DNA of 64,000 nucleotides, from NCBI RefSeq assembly GCF_003385185.1, contig NZ_PQHZ01000018.1, positions 1-64,000 on the forward strand, in the 5' to 3' direction. Position numbers and translations under genes: made by a program. Numbering within the stretch: position 1 is the stretch's first letter; the number at the start of each line of letters is the position of its first letter. The notes beneath the pieces were generated by a model. The model made no database searches and was not told the DNA's origin. It saw nothing but the letters and a program-made list of their open reading frames with translations. This stretch comes from Amycolatopsis palatopharyngis (GTDB taxonomy: Bacteria; Actinomycetota; Actinomycetes; Mycobacteriales; Pseudonocardiaceae). Below are positions 37,414 through 45,045 of this stretch, one piece after another.

Positions 37414-38904
37414 TCAGTACTTGATCCACGTGGTTTTCAGGCCGGTGTACTTGTCGAGTGCGTGCAACGAGAGATCGCGGCCGAACCCGGACTGGCCGAA
37501 TCCGCCGAACGGGGTCTGGGGGCTCAGTGCGTCCACGTTGTTGATCGAGACGGTGCCCGCCCGGAGGGCATCGGACATCCGAAGAGCGCGAGCGAGATCC
37601 GACGTCCACACCGAAGCGGCGAGGCCGTAGCGGCTGGCGTTGGCCAGTTCGATCGCGTGCGCCTCGTCGTCGAAGGGGGTCACGCAGAGGACCGGGCCGA
37701 AGATTTCTTCGCGTTCGATCCGGCTGCCCGGTTCCACATTGTCGAAGACCGTCGGCTCGACGAAGCAACCGCGCCCGCCGACCTGTGTCCGCGATCCGCC
37801 GGTGACCAGGTGAGCCGTGTTTCTGCCGTCCTCGATGAACTCGAGTACCCGCCTGGTGTGGGCCTCGTCCACAAGGGCGCCGAGTCGACTCGCCGGGTCG
37901 AGCGGGTCTCCTGGTGCGTAGTCGGGTGCGGTGGCGGCGATTCGTGCCACCAGTTCTTCGTGGACCTCGCGGGCGACGAGCAGGCGTGAGTTGGCCGAGC
38001 ACACCTCGCCCTGATTGGCGAAGATGCCGGCACATGCCGCGTCGGCGGCAGCGTCGAGATCGGCACAGTCCGAGAAGACGATGTTGGGGCTCTTGCCACC
38101 GCACTCCGGCCAGACCTGTTTCAGGTTGGACTCCGAGGAGTAGCGCAGGAAGAGTTTGCCCACGGCGGTGGAGCCGGTGAAAGCGATGGCGTCCACATCC
38201 GGATGCAGGCCCAGCGCCCTTCCGGCGATTTCGCCGTAGCCGGGAATCACGTTGAGTACGCCGTCGGGCAGACCGGCTTCCGTCGCGAGTTCGGCGAGAC
38301 GCAACGCCGAGAGCGGTGACTGTTCGGCGGGCTTGAGGACCACGGAGTTACCCGCCGCCAATGCTGGAGCCAGCTTCCAGGTGGCCATGTCCAGCGGGAA
38401 GTTCCAGGGTACGACGGCACCGATCACACCCAGTGGTACTCTGCTGACCAGCGCTCGGTCACCGGGCCCTGTGGGTGCGATCTCGCCGTAGAGCTTGTCG
38501 ATCGCCTCGCCGTACCACTGGAACAGCCCCGCGGCGCCCGGCACGTCTATCTGGTGGGCGTCGGTGACGAGCTTTCCCATGTCGAGCGAGTCGAGCAGGG
38601 CAAGTTCCTCGCCGTGCTCGGTGATCAGTTCGGCGAGCCGGAGCAGGACACTCTTGCGGTCGTCCGGCCTCGCCTGCGACCACACTCCGTCCTCGAAACT
38701 GCGGCGGGCCGCCAGCACGGCTGCGTCGACGTCCTCCGGGCCGCATTCCGCGACTTCGGCGAGTGTGTGACCGGTGGCGGGATTGACAGTCGCGAACGTA
38801 CGGCCGGAGCGGGCGGGTGCCGGTTTGCCGTTGATGAAGGCTTCCGTGCGGGGCACAAGCGCTGCTGCTAGCTCGCGCCAACGCTGGTAGCTGGGGGTGG
38901 CCAT
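37414..38904 (-). CDS. Aldehyde dehydrogenase, PuuC/aminoaldehyde type (first gene of operon)
   Basis: A 496-residue aldehyde dehydrogenase similar to gamma-glutamyl-gamma-aminobutyraldehyde dehydrogenase. It shows VVPWNFPLDMATWKLAPALA, AIAFTGSTAVGK, the catalytic glutamate in PECGGKSPNIVFSD, the catalytic cysteine in NQGEVCSANSR, and FGGFGQSGFGRDLSLHALD. ATG 38904 has AAAGGAG. It would oxidise the aldehyde formed by the adjoining aminotransferase. The operon promoter faces the TetR gene; GTTCAAC occurs on the minus strand near 38964 and again near the TetR start. Confidence 0.86.
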   Translation of the reverse strand: MATPSYQRWRELAAALVPRTEAFINGKPAPARSGRTFATVNPATGHTLAEVAECGPEDVDAAVLAARRSFEDGVWSQARPDDRKSVLLRLAELITEHGEELALLDSLDMGKLVTDAHQIDVPGAAGLFQWYGEAIDKLYGEIAPTGPGDRALVSRVPLGVIGAVVPWNFPLDMATWKLAPALAAGNSVVLKPAEQSPLSALRLAELATEAGLPDGVLNVIPGYGEIAGRALGLHPDVDAIAFTGSTAVGKLFLRYSSESNLKQVWPECGGKSPNIVFSDCADLDAAADAACAGIFANQGEVCSANSRLLVAREVHEELVARIAATAPDYAPGDPLDPASRLGALVDEAHTRRVLEFIEDGRNTAHLVTGGSRTQVGGRGCFVEPTVFDNVEPGSRIEREEIFGPVLCVTPFDDEAHAIELANASRYGLAASVWTSDLARALRMSDALRAGTVSINNVDALSPQTPFGGFGQSGFGRDLSLHALDKYTGLKTTWIKY

Positions 38905-39017
38905 CGCGCTCCTTTCGCCTGATCCCTGCTTCGTCCTGACGCAGGGCGGGTAGGGTGGAAGTTGAACAGGATCGCAAGTATTGGCCAGCTCGGGCCGTTT
39001 CACCAGTGGCTGGGGCA

Positions 39018-39046
39018 TTGAAAAAGTTGAACGACTACATCAATAA
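39018..39046 (+). promoter_or_regulatory. Putative TetR promoter/operator
   Basis: TTGAAA (39018-39023), a 17-base spacer and CAATAA (39041-39046) sit just before ATG 39055, so transcription would begin at or next to the start codon (leaderless). Overlapping is TTGA-N9-TCAA (39027-39043), an imperfect operator-like dyad. The nonamer AAGTTGAAC occurs at 39024-39032 and again at 38961-38969, within the opposite operon's leader, which suits one regulator controlling both directions. Confidence 0.4.
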
Positions 39047-39054
39047 TGGTGTTC

Positions 39055-39672
39055 ATGGCCCGAACCAAGAAGCACTACGCTCGCCGTGAGCAGCTGATCG
39101 ACGCCGCAACCCGGGCGATCAGCGAGCGGGGAAGAGACAACGTGCGCGTGCGAGACATCGCCGAGTTCGCCGGCGTCTCGGCGGGTTCGGTGCTGTATCA
39201 CTATCCGGAGCTGAGCGAGCTGATCTTCGACGTCCACCGATCGGTCGTCGAACGCTTCTATCGGCGGCGGGCGGAACAGGTGGAGAGCCATCAGGCACCC
39301 GCGAACAGGCTCGTCGCGGCCATCGAAACCGGCCTGCCGACGGGCAGGGACGACGACGTCGCGAAGACGCTCTATGCGATGCACGCGCTCGCCGACCGGA
39401 GCTCACCGCACGGAGCGTTGATGAGCAGCCTCTTCGATCGCGAGGTCAGTCTCTATACGACGGTGCTCGAGATCGGCCGGGCCTGCGGCGACTTTCGATT
39501 GACCCAGCCGGTCGCGGACGTGGCGCGGACGCTGGTCGTTCTGGAGGACGGTCTCGGTCTGCACCTGATCAGTAACAACATGTCGCTGGACCTGGCGAGC
39601 GCGCGCGGGCTGTTGCTCGCCTACGCGAACCAGGCGATCGACTTCGATCTCCCGGCCTTGACCACCGGTTGA
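39055..39672 (+). CDS. TetR-family transcriptional regulator
   Basis: A 205-residue TetR/AcrR regulator. The helix-turn-helix is RREQLIDAATRAISERGRDN then VRVRDIAEFAGVSAGSVLYH; the remainder is an all-helical ligand/dimer domain. ATG 39055 is chosen over ATG 39046 because it begins the conserved start; neither has a ribosome site, which fits leaderless translation. It is divergent from the aminotransferase/permease operon and probably represses it. Confidence 0.83.
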   Translation: MARTKKHYARREQLIDAATRAISERGRDNVRVRDIAEFAGVSAGSVLYHYPELSELIFDVHRSVVERFYRRRAEQVESHQAPANRLVAAIETGLPTGRDDDVAKTLYAMHALADRSSPHGALMSSLFDREVSLYTTVLEIGRACGDFRLTQPVADVARTLVVLEDGLGLHLISNNMSLDLASARGLLLAYANQAIDFDLPALTTG

Positions 39673-39709
39673 TCATGAGCGGCTCCATCGAGCCCGCGGA
39701 GGTGTGACG

Positions 39710-40639
39710 ATGTCGAGCGAACCACGTTTCACGATCGTGCAGTTGCGTTACTTCGCGGCGGCGGCCGAACTGCGCAGTATGACGGCGGCGGCCAAACAGG
39801 CGCTCGTTTCGCAGTCGGCCATCTCTACCGCGATCGCCCAGCTCGAGCGCGATCTCGGGGTGCAACTGTTGCTTCGACGGCACGCCCAGGGCCTGGCGCT
39901 GACCGAGGCCGGCGTGCGTTTCCTGCAGGAACTGCGGGGCTTTCTCGCGCACGCCGGAGAGATCGCGGATGTGGCGCGTGGGCTTGGCGAGTCGCTCATC
40001 GGAGACCTGACCGTCGGTTGCTTCCAAACGCTCGCGCCGTTCTACCTCCCCAGGGTGCTGACCGAGTTCGGTCGTACCTATCCCGCGGTCCGGGTGTCGA
40101 CGGTGGAAGGGCAGACCGAGGAGTTGGAACAGGGCCTGCTCTCGGGCACCTGTGAGCTCGCCCTGCTCTATGACCTTGATCTGCACGACGCCCTCGCGGT
40201 CGAGCGGATCACCGAGATTCCGCCGTATGTGATCCTCCCGCCCGACCATCCTCTTCGGGACGCGCACGCGATCCGGCTCGCCGATCTCACGGCTGAACCG
40301 ATGGTGCTGCTGGACCTGCCGCACAGCAGGGAGTACTTCCGATCCCTGGCGATGCGCACCACCGTCGAACCGCGGATCGGCTATCGGACGAGCAGCTACG
40401 AGATGGTGCGCGCGCTCGTCGCCGCCGGTCACGGCTACGCGATCCTCAACCAGCGTCCCGTTTCCGACCGCACCTACGACGGGGGCCGGGTGGTCGCGCT
40501 GGAACTGCTCGACGATCTGCCCGCGCTTCCGGTCGTGCTCGCCTACGTCAAGGGCACTCGGCTCACCGCTCGAGCCCAGGCATTCGCCCAGTGCTGCCGC
40601 GCATTGCTGCGTTCACCATCAATCAAATCGATGGCCTAG
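39710..40639 (+). CDS. LysR-family transcriptional regulator
   Basis: A 309-residue LysR regulator. The N-terminal DNA-binding region is QLRYFAAAAELRSMTAAAKQ and SQSAISTAIAQLERDLGVQLL; a two-lobed inducer domain follows, with LTVGCFQTLAPFYLP and TYPAVRVSTVEGQTEELEQG, similar to regulators of aromatic catabolism. ATG 39710 follows GGAGG; GTG 39704 sits on that site and is unlikely. It reads toward the flavin reductase operon, and a canonical LysR site lies at 40649-40663, so activation of that operon is likely. Confidence 0.86.
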   Translation: MSSEPRFTIVQLRYFAAAAELRSMTAAAKQALVSQSAISTAIAQLERDLGVQLLLRRHAQGLALTEAGVRFLQELRGFLAHAGEIADVARGLGESLIGDLTVGCFQTLAPFYLPRVLTEFGRTYPAVRVSTVEGQTEELEQGLLSGTCELALLYDLDLHDALAVERITEIPPYVILPPDHPLRDAHAIRLADLTAEPMVLLDLPHSREYFRSLAMRTTVEPRIGYRTSSYEMVRALVAAGHGYAILNQRPVSDRTYDGGRVVALELLDDLPALPVVLAYVKGTRLTARAQAFAQCCRALLRSPSIKSMA

Positions 40640-40648
40640 TTCAAAAAC

Positions 40649-40663
40649 ATCTGTTGTACAGAT
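40649..40663 (+). promoter_or_regulatory. LysR-type operator (T-N11-A) before the monooxygenase operon
   Basis: ATCTG TTGTA CAGAT is a perfect 5-5-5 palindrome with the T-N11-A arrangement typical of LysR binding. It lies ten bases after the LysR stop and 55 bases before the flavin reductase start, so it is placed for control of the downstream operon. Confidence 0.55.
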
Positions 40664-40717
40664 ATCTCGCCCTCCCGCAGACTAAGAATGCACGGTCGAT
40701 CGAACCGGGAGGTATCG

Positions 40718-41254
40718 ATGAATGCGATATCCGATGCGGTAGCCGACTGCACGGAGTTCTCCGAGAAGTTGCGTGAGCAGTTCATCTCCGCCATGGGAAA
40801 CGCCGCAACAGGCGTCACCGTCGTCGGGACCGACGGGGAAGGCGGGCGCTTCGCGCAGACCGTGAGCGCGATGTGCTCCGTCTCCGCTGATCCACCCACC
40901 GTCCTGGTGTGCGTGAACCGGCGCAGCCCTATCGTGGCCGCGACAGAGATCAACCGATCCTTCTCGGTGAACGTACTGGCAGCGAACCAGGCTCAGGTAG
41001 CCGACACCTTCGCGGGCAGGCCGGAGGCCGGTGAGCCCTATGACTTCGGTTGCGCGTCCTGGACCACCCTGCGCACCGGTGCGCCGGTACTTCTCGAATC
41101 GTCGGCGACTTTCGATTGCCGTCTCGTCGACGTCGTCGAATCGGGAACACACCGCTTGTTTCTCGGAGCCGTGGAAACAACTCGGGTCAAGCCGGTGGAC
41201 CCCTTGCTGTATCGGGCACGTCAATATGGCCGCTGCTTGCCGCTGGGTGCCTGA
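40718..41254 (+). CDS. Flavin reductase, partner of HpaB-type monooxygenase
   Basis: A 178-residue HpaC-like flavin reductase. It shows MGNAATGVTVVGTDGEG, QTVSAMCSVSADPPTVLVCV, the flavin-binding SPIVAATEINRSFSVNVLA and a late LFLGAVETT. It reduces free FAD or FMN with NAD(P)H and passes it to the oxygenase encoded 28 bases downstream. ATG 40718 follows GGGAGGT. It is a different copy from the one at 49075-49611. Confidence 0.84.
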   Translation: MNAISDAVADCTEFSEKLREQFISAMGNAATGVTVVGTDGEGGRFAQTVSAMCSVSADPPTVLVCVNRRSPIVAATEINRSFSVNVLAANQAQVADTFAGRPEAGEPYDFGCASWTTLRTGAPVLLESSATFDCRLVDVVESGTHRLFLGAVETTRVKPVDPLLYRARQYGRCLPLGA

Positions 41255-41282
41255 ATTTTTCTGAAAGAAAAGAGTATACAAA

Positions 41283-42743
41283 GTGATCCGTACCGGTGAG
41301 CAGTACCGCGAATCCCTGCGTGATGGACGCGAGATCTGGATCAACGGCGAACAGGTCGGCGACGTCACCACGCACCCGGCGTTCAAGCCTCTCGTCGATA
41401 TCCGCGCCAGGGTGTACGACATGGCGCACGAACCGGCCACCCAGGACGTGATGAGCTATGTGGACCCCGGCACAGGCAAGCGCAACGCGGTTGCCCAGAA
41501 GCCGCCACGAGACCTCGACGACTGGCACGCCAAGCGCGCGGCGACCGACGCCGTCCTATCCGACATCGGTGGCGTCGTCACCAGGATCGGTGACGAGACG
41601 ATCGGCGAGATGTGGTCACTGATCGACGGTCAGGACGTGCTCGACGAAATCGATCCCACCTTCTCCGCGAACGTCAAGCGGCATATCGAGCAGGCGTGTT
41701 TCGCCGACCCGTTCCACGTTTCGGCGAACACGGACCCGAAGGGCGACCGGTCCAAGACGCCGGATGAGCAGGATCCCGACATGCTGCTGCACGTCGTGCG
41801 GGAAACAGACCGTGGGATCGTGGTTCGTGGCGCGAAGTACGAGACGGCGGCCGCCTACTCGAACCAGGCGTTCACCAAACCCACGATCGCGAACTGGGGC
41901 AACGACGCGCTGTCGGACTACGCGGTGGGTTTCATCCTCGACATGGGCTCGCCGGGCCTGAAGTACATCTGTCGCACGGGATTCGCCGGAAGAGCGCCCG
42001 CGGCCGACTACCCGTTGGCGAATCGATTCGACGAGGTCGACACCCTGGTGATCTTCGACGACGTCGAAATTCCCTGGGAGAACGTGCTGTTCTATCGGCA
42101 CACGAGAGCTGCCACCTTCATTCGTGCGACCCTGCACCGCTACAGCGCCTTCGCGTTCGTCCAGCGCAACCTGCGCCTTGCCGACCTGATGATCGGCGCC
42201 GCGCTGTGGAACGTGAAGCAGACCGGCCTGGAGCGCCAGCCCGCGGTTCAGGAGAAGCTCTCCACACTCGCCTGCTACCGGGAAGGGATCAACGCCCACC
42301 TCACCGGCGCGATCGCGACCGCCGAGACGAGTCCCGGCGGATTGCTGATGCCGAACCAGTCCCTGCTCTACACCGGACGAATCCTGGCATGTTCCCAGCT
42401 GCACGAGATGATGCATCTCGCGCGTGAGTTGTGCGGGGGTCAGATCTGCATCACCCCGGACAAGGCGTCGTTCGAGCACCCGGCCACCAAGCCATGGCTG
42501 GACAAGTACTACTCGATCAACGAGCACTGGGTCGCGGAGGACCGGCGCAAGCTGCTGGCCTATGCCCGCGATCTGCTCAACTCGGATTACGCAGGCCACC
42601 GGCTGACCTTCCAGCTCTTCGCACAGTCACCTCCTTTCGCGCACCTGGCCGCTGTTTACCGCAACTTCGACTGGGACGGCCCGCTCGACCTGGTCCGTTA
42701 TGCGGCGGGACTGTCGGACAACGTGCTCGGGAGCCTCAAGTGA
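41283..42743 (+). CDS. HpaB-family flavin-dependent monooxygenase
   Basis: A 486-residue oxygenase of the 4-hydroxyphenylacetate 3-hydroxylase family. The start [20 protein letters not shown] and HPAFKPLVDIRARVYDMAHE are diagnostic. FDDVEIPWENVLFYRH, the flavin-contact region RYSAFAFVQRNLRLADLMIG and ARELCGGQICITPDKASFEH follow. These enzymes use FADH2 and oxygen to hydroxylate phenols and also N-heteroaromatics. The neighbours (RidA, DUF1028, M20 hydrolase, aspartase) point to a nitrogen-containing substrate rather than a simple phenol. GTG 41283 has a weak purine-rich site. Confidence 0.85.
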   Translation: MIRTGEQYRESLRDGREIWINGEQVGDVTTHPAFKPLVDIRARVYDMAHEPATQDVMSYVDPGTGKRNAVAQKPPRDLDDWHAKRAATDAVLSDIGGVVTRIGDETIGEMWSLIDGQDVLDEIDPTFSANVKRHIEQACFADPFHVSANTDPKGDRSKTPDEQDPDMLLHVVRETDRGIVVRGAKYETAAAYSNQAFTKPTIANWGNDALSDYAVGFILDMGSPGLKYICRTGFAGRAPAADYPLANRFDEVDTLVIFDDVEIPWENVLFYRHTRAATFIRATLHRYSAFAFVQRNLRLADLMIGAALWNVKQTGLERQPAVQEKLSTLACYREGINAHLTGAIATAETSPGGLLMPNQSLLYTGRILACSQLHEMMHLARELCGGQICITPDKASFEHPATKPWLDKYYSINEHWVAEDRRKLLAYARDLLNSDYAGHRLTFQLFAQSPPFAHLAAVYRNFDWDGPLDLVRYAAGLSDNVLGSLK

Positions 42744-43216
42744 CGACACACCAACGCATCCGTCGCTTCAATTCGGCCAAGACCTACCCGGAACAGAACC
42801 TCGACAACGACCTCGCGCAATCCGTCGTAGCAGGAGACACGGTGTACCTGCGCGGCCAGGTCGGGCAGGACCTCGATACGCGGGAAAGCGTCGGCATCGG
42901 GGACGTGGCGGCGCAGGCCGAGCAGGCGATGGCCAATATCGGCACGCTGCTGACCGAGAGCGGGAGCGAACTCGACGAGATCGTGAAGATCACCGTCTAT
43001 CTGGTGGACATCCGTTACCGCGAGCCCGTCTACCGGGTGATGGGCCGGTGGCTGGCCGGGGTGCACTACGTCTCCACGGGACTGGTCGTGGACGCCCTCG
43101 CGCGGCCGGAATGGCTGGTGGAGATCGACGCCACCGCGGTCATCCCTGCCCGCAGGCGTGACGAGGCCGCCGCGCGACGCAGGCGGGAAGCGGACCAACG
43201 AGGGGAGACACTGTGA
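42740..43216 (+). CDS. RidA/YjgF-family protein
   Basis: A 158-residue RidA-fold protein: VVAGDTVYLRGQVGQDLD, QAEQAMANIGTLLTESGS, VKITVYLVDIRYREPVYRVM and the final EIDATAVIP. RidA proteins hydrolyse reactive enamines/imines; the RutC branch acts in ring-opening pyrimidine catabolism. GTG 42740 overlaps the monooxygenase stop as GTGA. A basic 20-residue tail (RRRDEAAARRRREAD) extends past the normal fold. Deaminating an unstable imine made by the monooxygenase step is a fair inference. Confidence 0.85.
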   Translation: MTTHQRIRRFNSAKTYPEQNLDNDLAQSVVAGDTVYLRGQVGQDLDTRESVGIGDVAAQAEQAMANIGTLLTESGSELDEIVKITVYLVDIRYREPVYRVMGRWLAGVHYVSTGLVVDALARPEWLVEIDATAVIPARRRDEAAARRRREADQRGETL

Positions 43217-43890
43217 CCTTCTCCATCGCCGCGCGCTGCGGGCGCACCGGCGCTTTCGGTGTGGCCATCAGTTCGTCGAGCCCGGCGGTCGCGGCCCGGT
43301 GCGCCTTCGTGCGACCGGGTACGGGTGCCGTCTGCACGCAGAACATCACCGATCCGCGTCTCGGACCGCGCCTCCTGCACCTGCTCGAACTCGGTGTTCC
43401 CAGTGACCAGGCGGTCGAACAGGTCGTGCGGTCGGAAGCCAGCATCGGCTATCGCCAGCTGACGGCGGTAGGTCTCACGGGGAAGCCGGGAAGCTACACG
43501 GGCGAGAAAGCGCTCGGCACATTCGGATCCGTCGTGGGTACCGACAGCGTGGCGGCGGGAAACCTGCTGGCGACGCCCGGCGTGCTCGACGCGATGGTTT
43601 CGGCGTTCGAGAACGATGAGGCCACACGCATGCCGAGGCGATTGCTGAACGCCCTGAAATGTGGGCTTGCCGCGGGCGGGGAGGAAGGTCCCGTACGGTC
43701 TGCCGGAATTCTGGTCACCCATGACGCGCCATGGCCGGTCGTGGACCTCCGGGTCGACTGGACGCAGGCAGATCCGATCGCCGAACTGGCGGCACTGCTG
43801 GACATGTGGGAGCCGCAACAGGACGCGTATGTCCAGCGTGGACTGGCTCCCGCGGCGGCGCCTGCCTTTGGTGTACCGGGAGACCGTTGA
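43213..43890 (+). CDS. DUF1028-family protein
   Basis: A 225-residue DUF1028 protein. The start TFSIAARCGRTGAFGVAISS and AARCAFVRPGTGAVCTQN are typical; GNLLATPGVLDAMVSAFE and VDLRVDWTQADPIAELAALL follow. The fold is thought to be related to Ntn-hydrolases, but function is not established. It recurs in operons with RidA proteins and amidohydrolases. GTG 43213 overlaps the RidA stop. Confidence 0.82.
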   Translation: MTFSIAARCGRTGAFGVAISSSSPAVAARCAFVRPGTGAVCTQNITDPRLGPRLLHLLELGVPSDQAVEQVVRSEASIGYRQLTAVGLTGKPGSYTGEKALGTFGSVVGTDSVAAGNLLATPGVLDAMVSAFENDEATRMPRRLLNALKCGLAAGGEEGPVRSAGILVTHDAPWPVVDLRVDWTQADPIAELAALLDMWEPQQDAYVQRGLAPAAAPAFGVPGDR

Positions 43891-43893
43891 GGC

Positions 43894-45045
43894 ATGGATC
43901 TGCATTCGCGTATCGAACGCCGGATCGCTCATGGTCAGCAGGACGCGATCAGGTTGAGTCATCTACTGCACGCCAACCCCGAGGTCGCCTGGGAGGAGGT
44001 GCGTGCGTCGACCTGGGTGGCCGGACGACTGGATGACCTCGGCTACGAGGTGACATCCGGGGTCTGCGATCTTCCGACCGCGTTTCGCGCGCGCATCGGC
44101 ACGGGTCCGTTGCATATCGGGATCTGTGCCGAGTACGACGCCTTGCCCGGACTGGGGCACGCTTGTGGTCACAACATCATCGCCGCTTCGGCGGTGGCTG
44201 CCGCGGCCGCGCTGGCACCTGTCGTGGACGACGCCGGGCTGACCGTTTCGATACTCGGGACCCCGGCGGAGGAAGGCGGCGGTGGGAAGATCCTCATGTT
44301 GGAGCGGGGCGCTTTCGCCGGAATTCACGCGGCGATGATGGTGCACCCGGGGCCGGTGGACGTCGCCGAGGCGGATCCGTTCGCCGTCGCTCATCTCAAC
44401 GTGAAGTTCCACGGCAAGGCGGCACACGCCGCCGCGTACCCCGAACACGGGATCAACGCCGCGGACGCTTTCACCGTTTCTCAGGTGGCGATCGGGCTGC
44501 TCCGCCAGCAACTGCCACATTCGACAAGGGTGCACGGCATCCTGACGAACGGGGGAGAGGCACCCAACGCAATTCCCGAGTCCACAGAGGGACGCTGGTA
44601 CGTGCGGGCCAGCACTCTCGACGAACTACTCGACATCGAACCGCGTGTGCTGCGGTGTTTCGAGGCGGGAGCACTGGCCACGGGTTGCGAACTCGAGATC
44701 GAGCCGGAGAGCGCCCCGTACTCGGAATTCCTCAACGATCCCGACCTCGTCGCGGCGTACCGCCGGAACTCGGTGGCGATCGGCCGCCGATACGCCGATC
44801 CAGGGCCAGCGAGCAGGATGAACCGGGCATCAACGGATATGGGCAATGTGTCCAGGGTACTGCCCGCCATCCATCCCTACATCGGTATCGACTCGCTGCC
44901 CGCGGTCAACCATCAGCAGGAGTTCGCCGCACACTGCATCAGTCCAGCGGCCGACAATGCCGTACTCGATGCGGCCGCGGCGATGGCGTTCACCGCTGTG
45001 GATCTTGCGCTCGACACCGGCATATCGACGCGGTTGACCTCATGA
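43894..45045 (+). CDS. M20-family amidohydrolase
   Basis: A 383-residue M20D-type metallohydrolase (aminoacylase/AbgB/indole-acetyl-amino-acid hydrolase relatives). It shows LHANPEVAWEE, the metal-binding IGICAEYDALPGLGHACGHN, GTPAEEGGGGK with catalytic glutamate, and FHGKAAHAAAYPEHGINAAD. It hydrolyses an N-acyl amino acid or similar amide. The next gene is aspartase, so an N-acyl-, N-formyl- or N-carbamoyl-aspartate substrate is likely. Starts four bases after DUF1028. Confidence 0.85.
   Translation: MDLHSRIERRIAHGQQDAIRLSHLLHANPEVAWEEVRASTWVAGRLDDLGYEVTSGVCDLPTAFRARIGTGPLHIGICAEYDALPGLGHACGHNIIAASAVAAAAALAPVVDDAGLTVSILGTPAEEGGGGKILMLERGAFAGIHAAMMVHPGPVDVAEADPFAVAHLNVKFHGKAAHAAAYPEHGINAADAFTVSQVAIGLLRQQLPHSTRVHGILTNGGEAPNAIPESTEGRWYVRASTLDELLDIEPRVLRCFEAGALATGCELEIEPESAPYSEFLNDPDLVAAYRRNSVAIGRRYADPGPASRMNRASTDMGNVSRVLPAIHPYIGIDSLPAVNHQQEFAAHCISPAADNAVLDAAAAMAFTAVDLALDTGISTRLTS

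Noticed and set aside
42431..42739. Upstream extension of the RidA protein
   Set aside because: It would overlap the monooxygenase gene by 300 bases; GTG 42740 begins the conserved fold and overlaps the stop by four bases.
44163..45041. Upstream extension of aspartase
   Set aside because: It overlaps the M20 hydrolase out of phase and is arginine/glycine-rich nonsense; ATG 45042 starts the family sequence.
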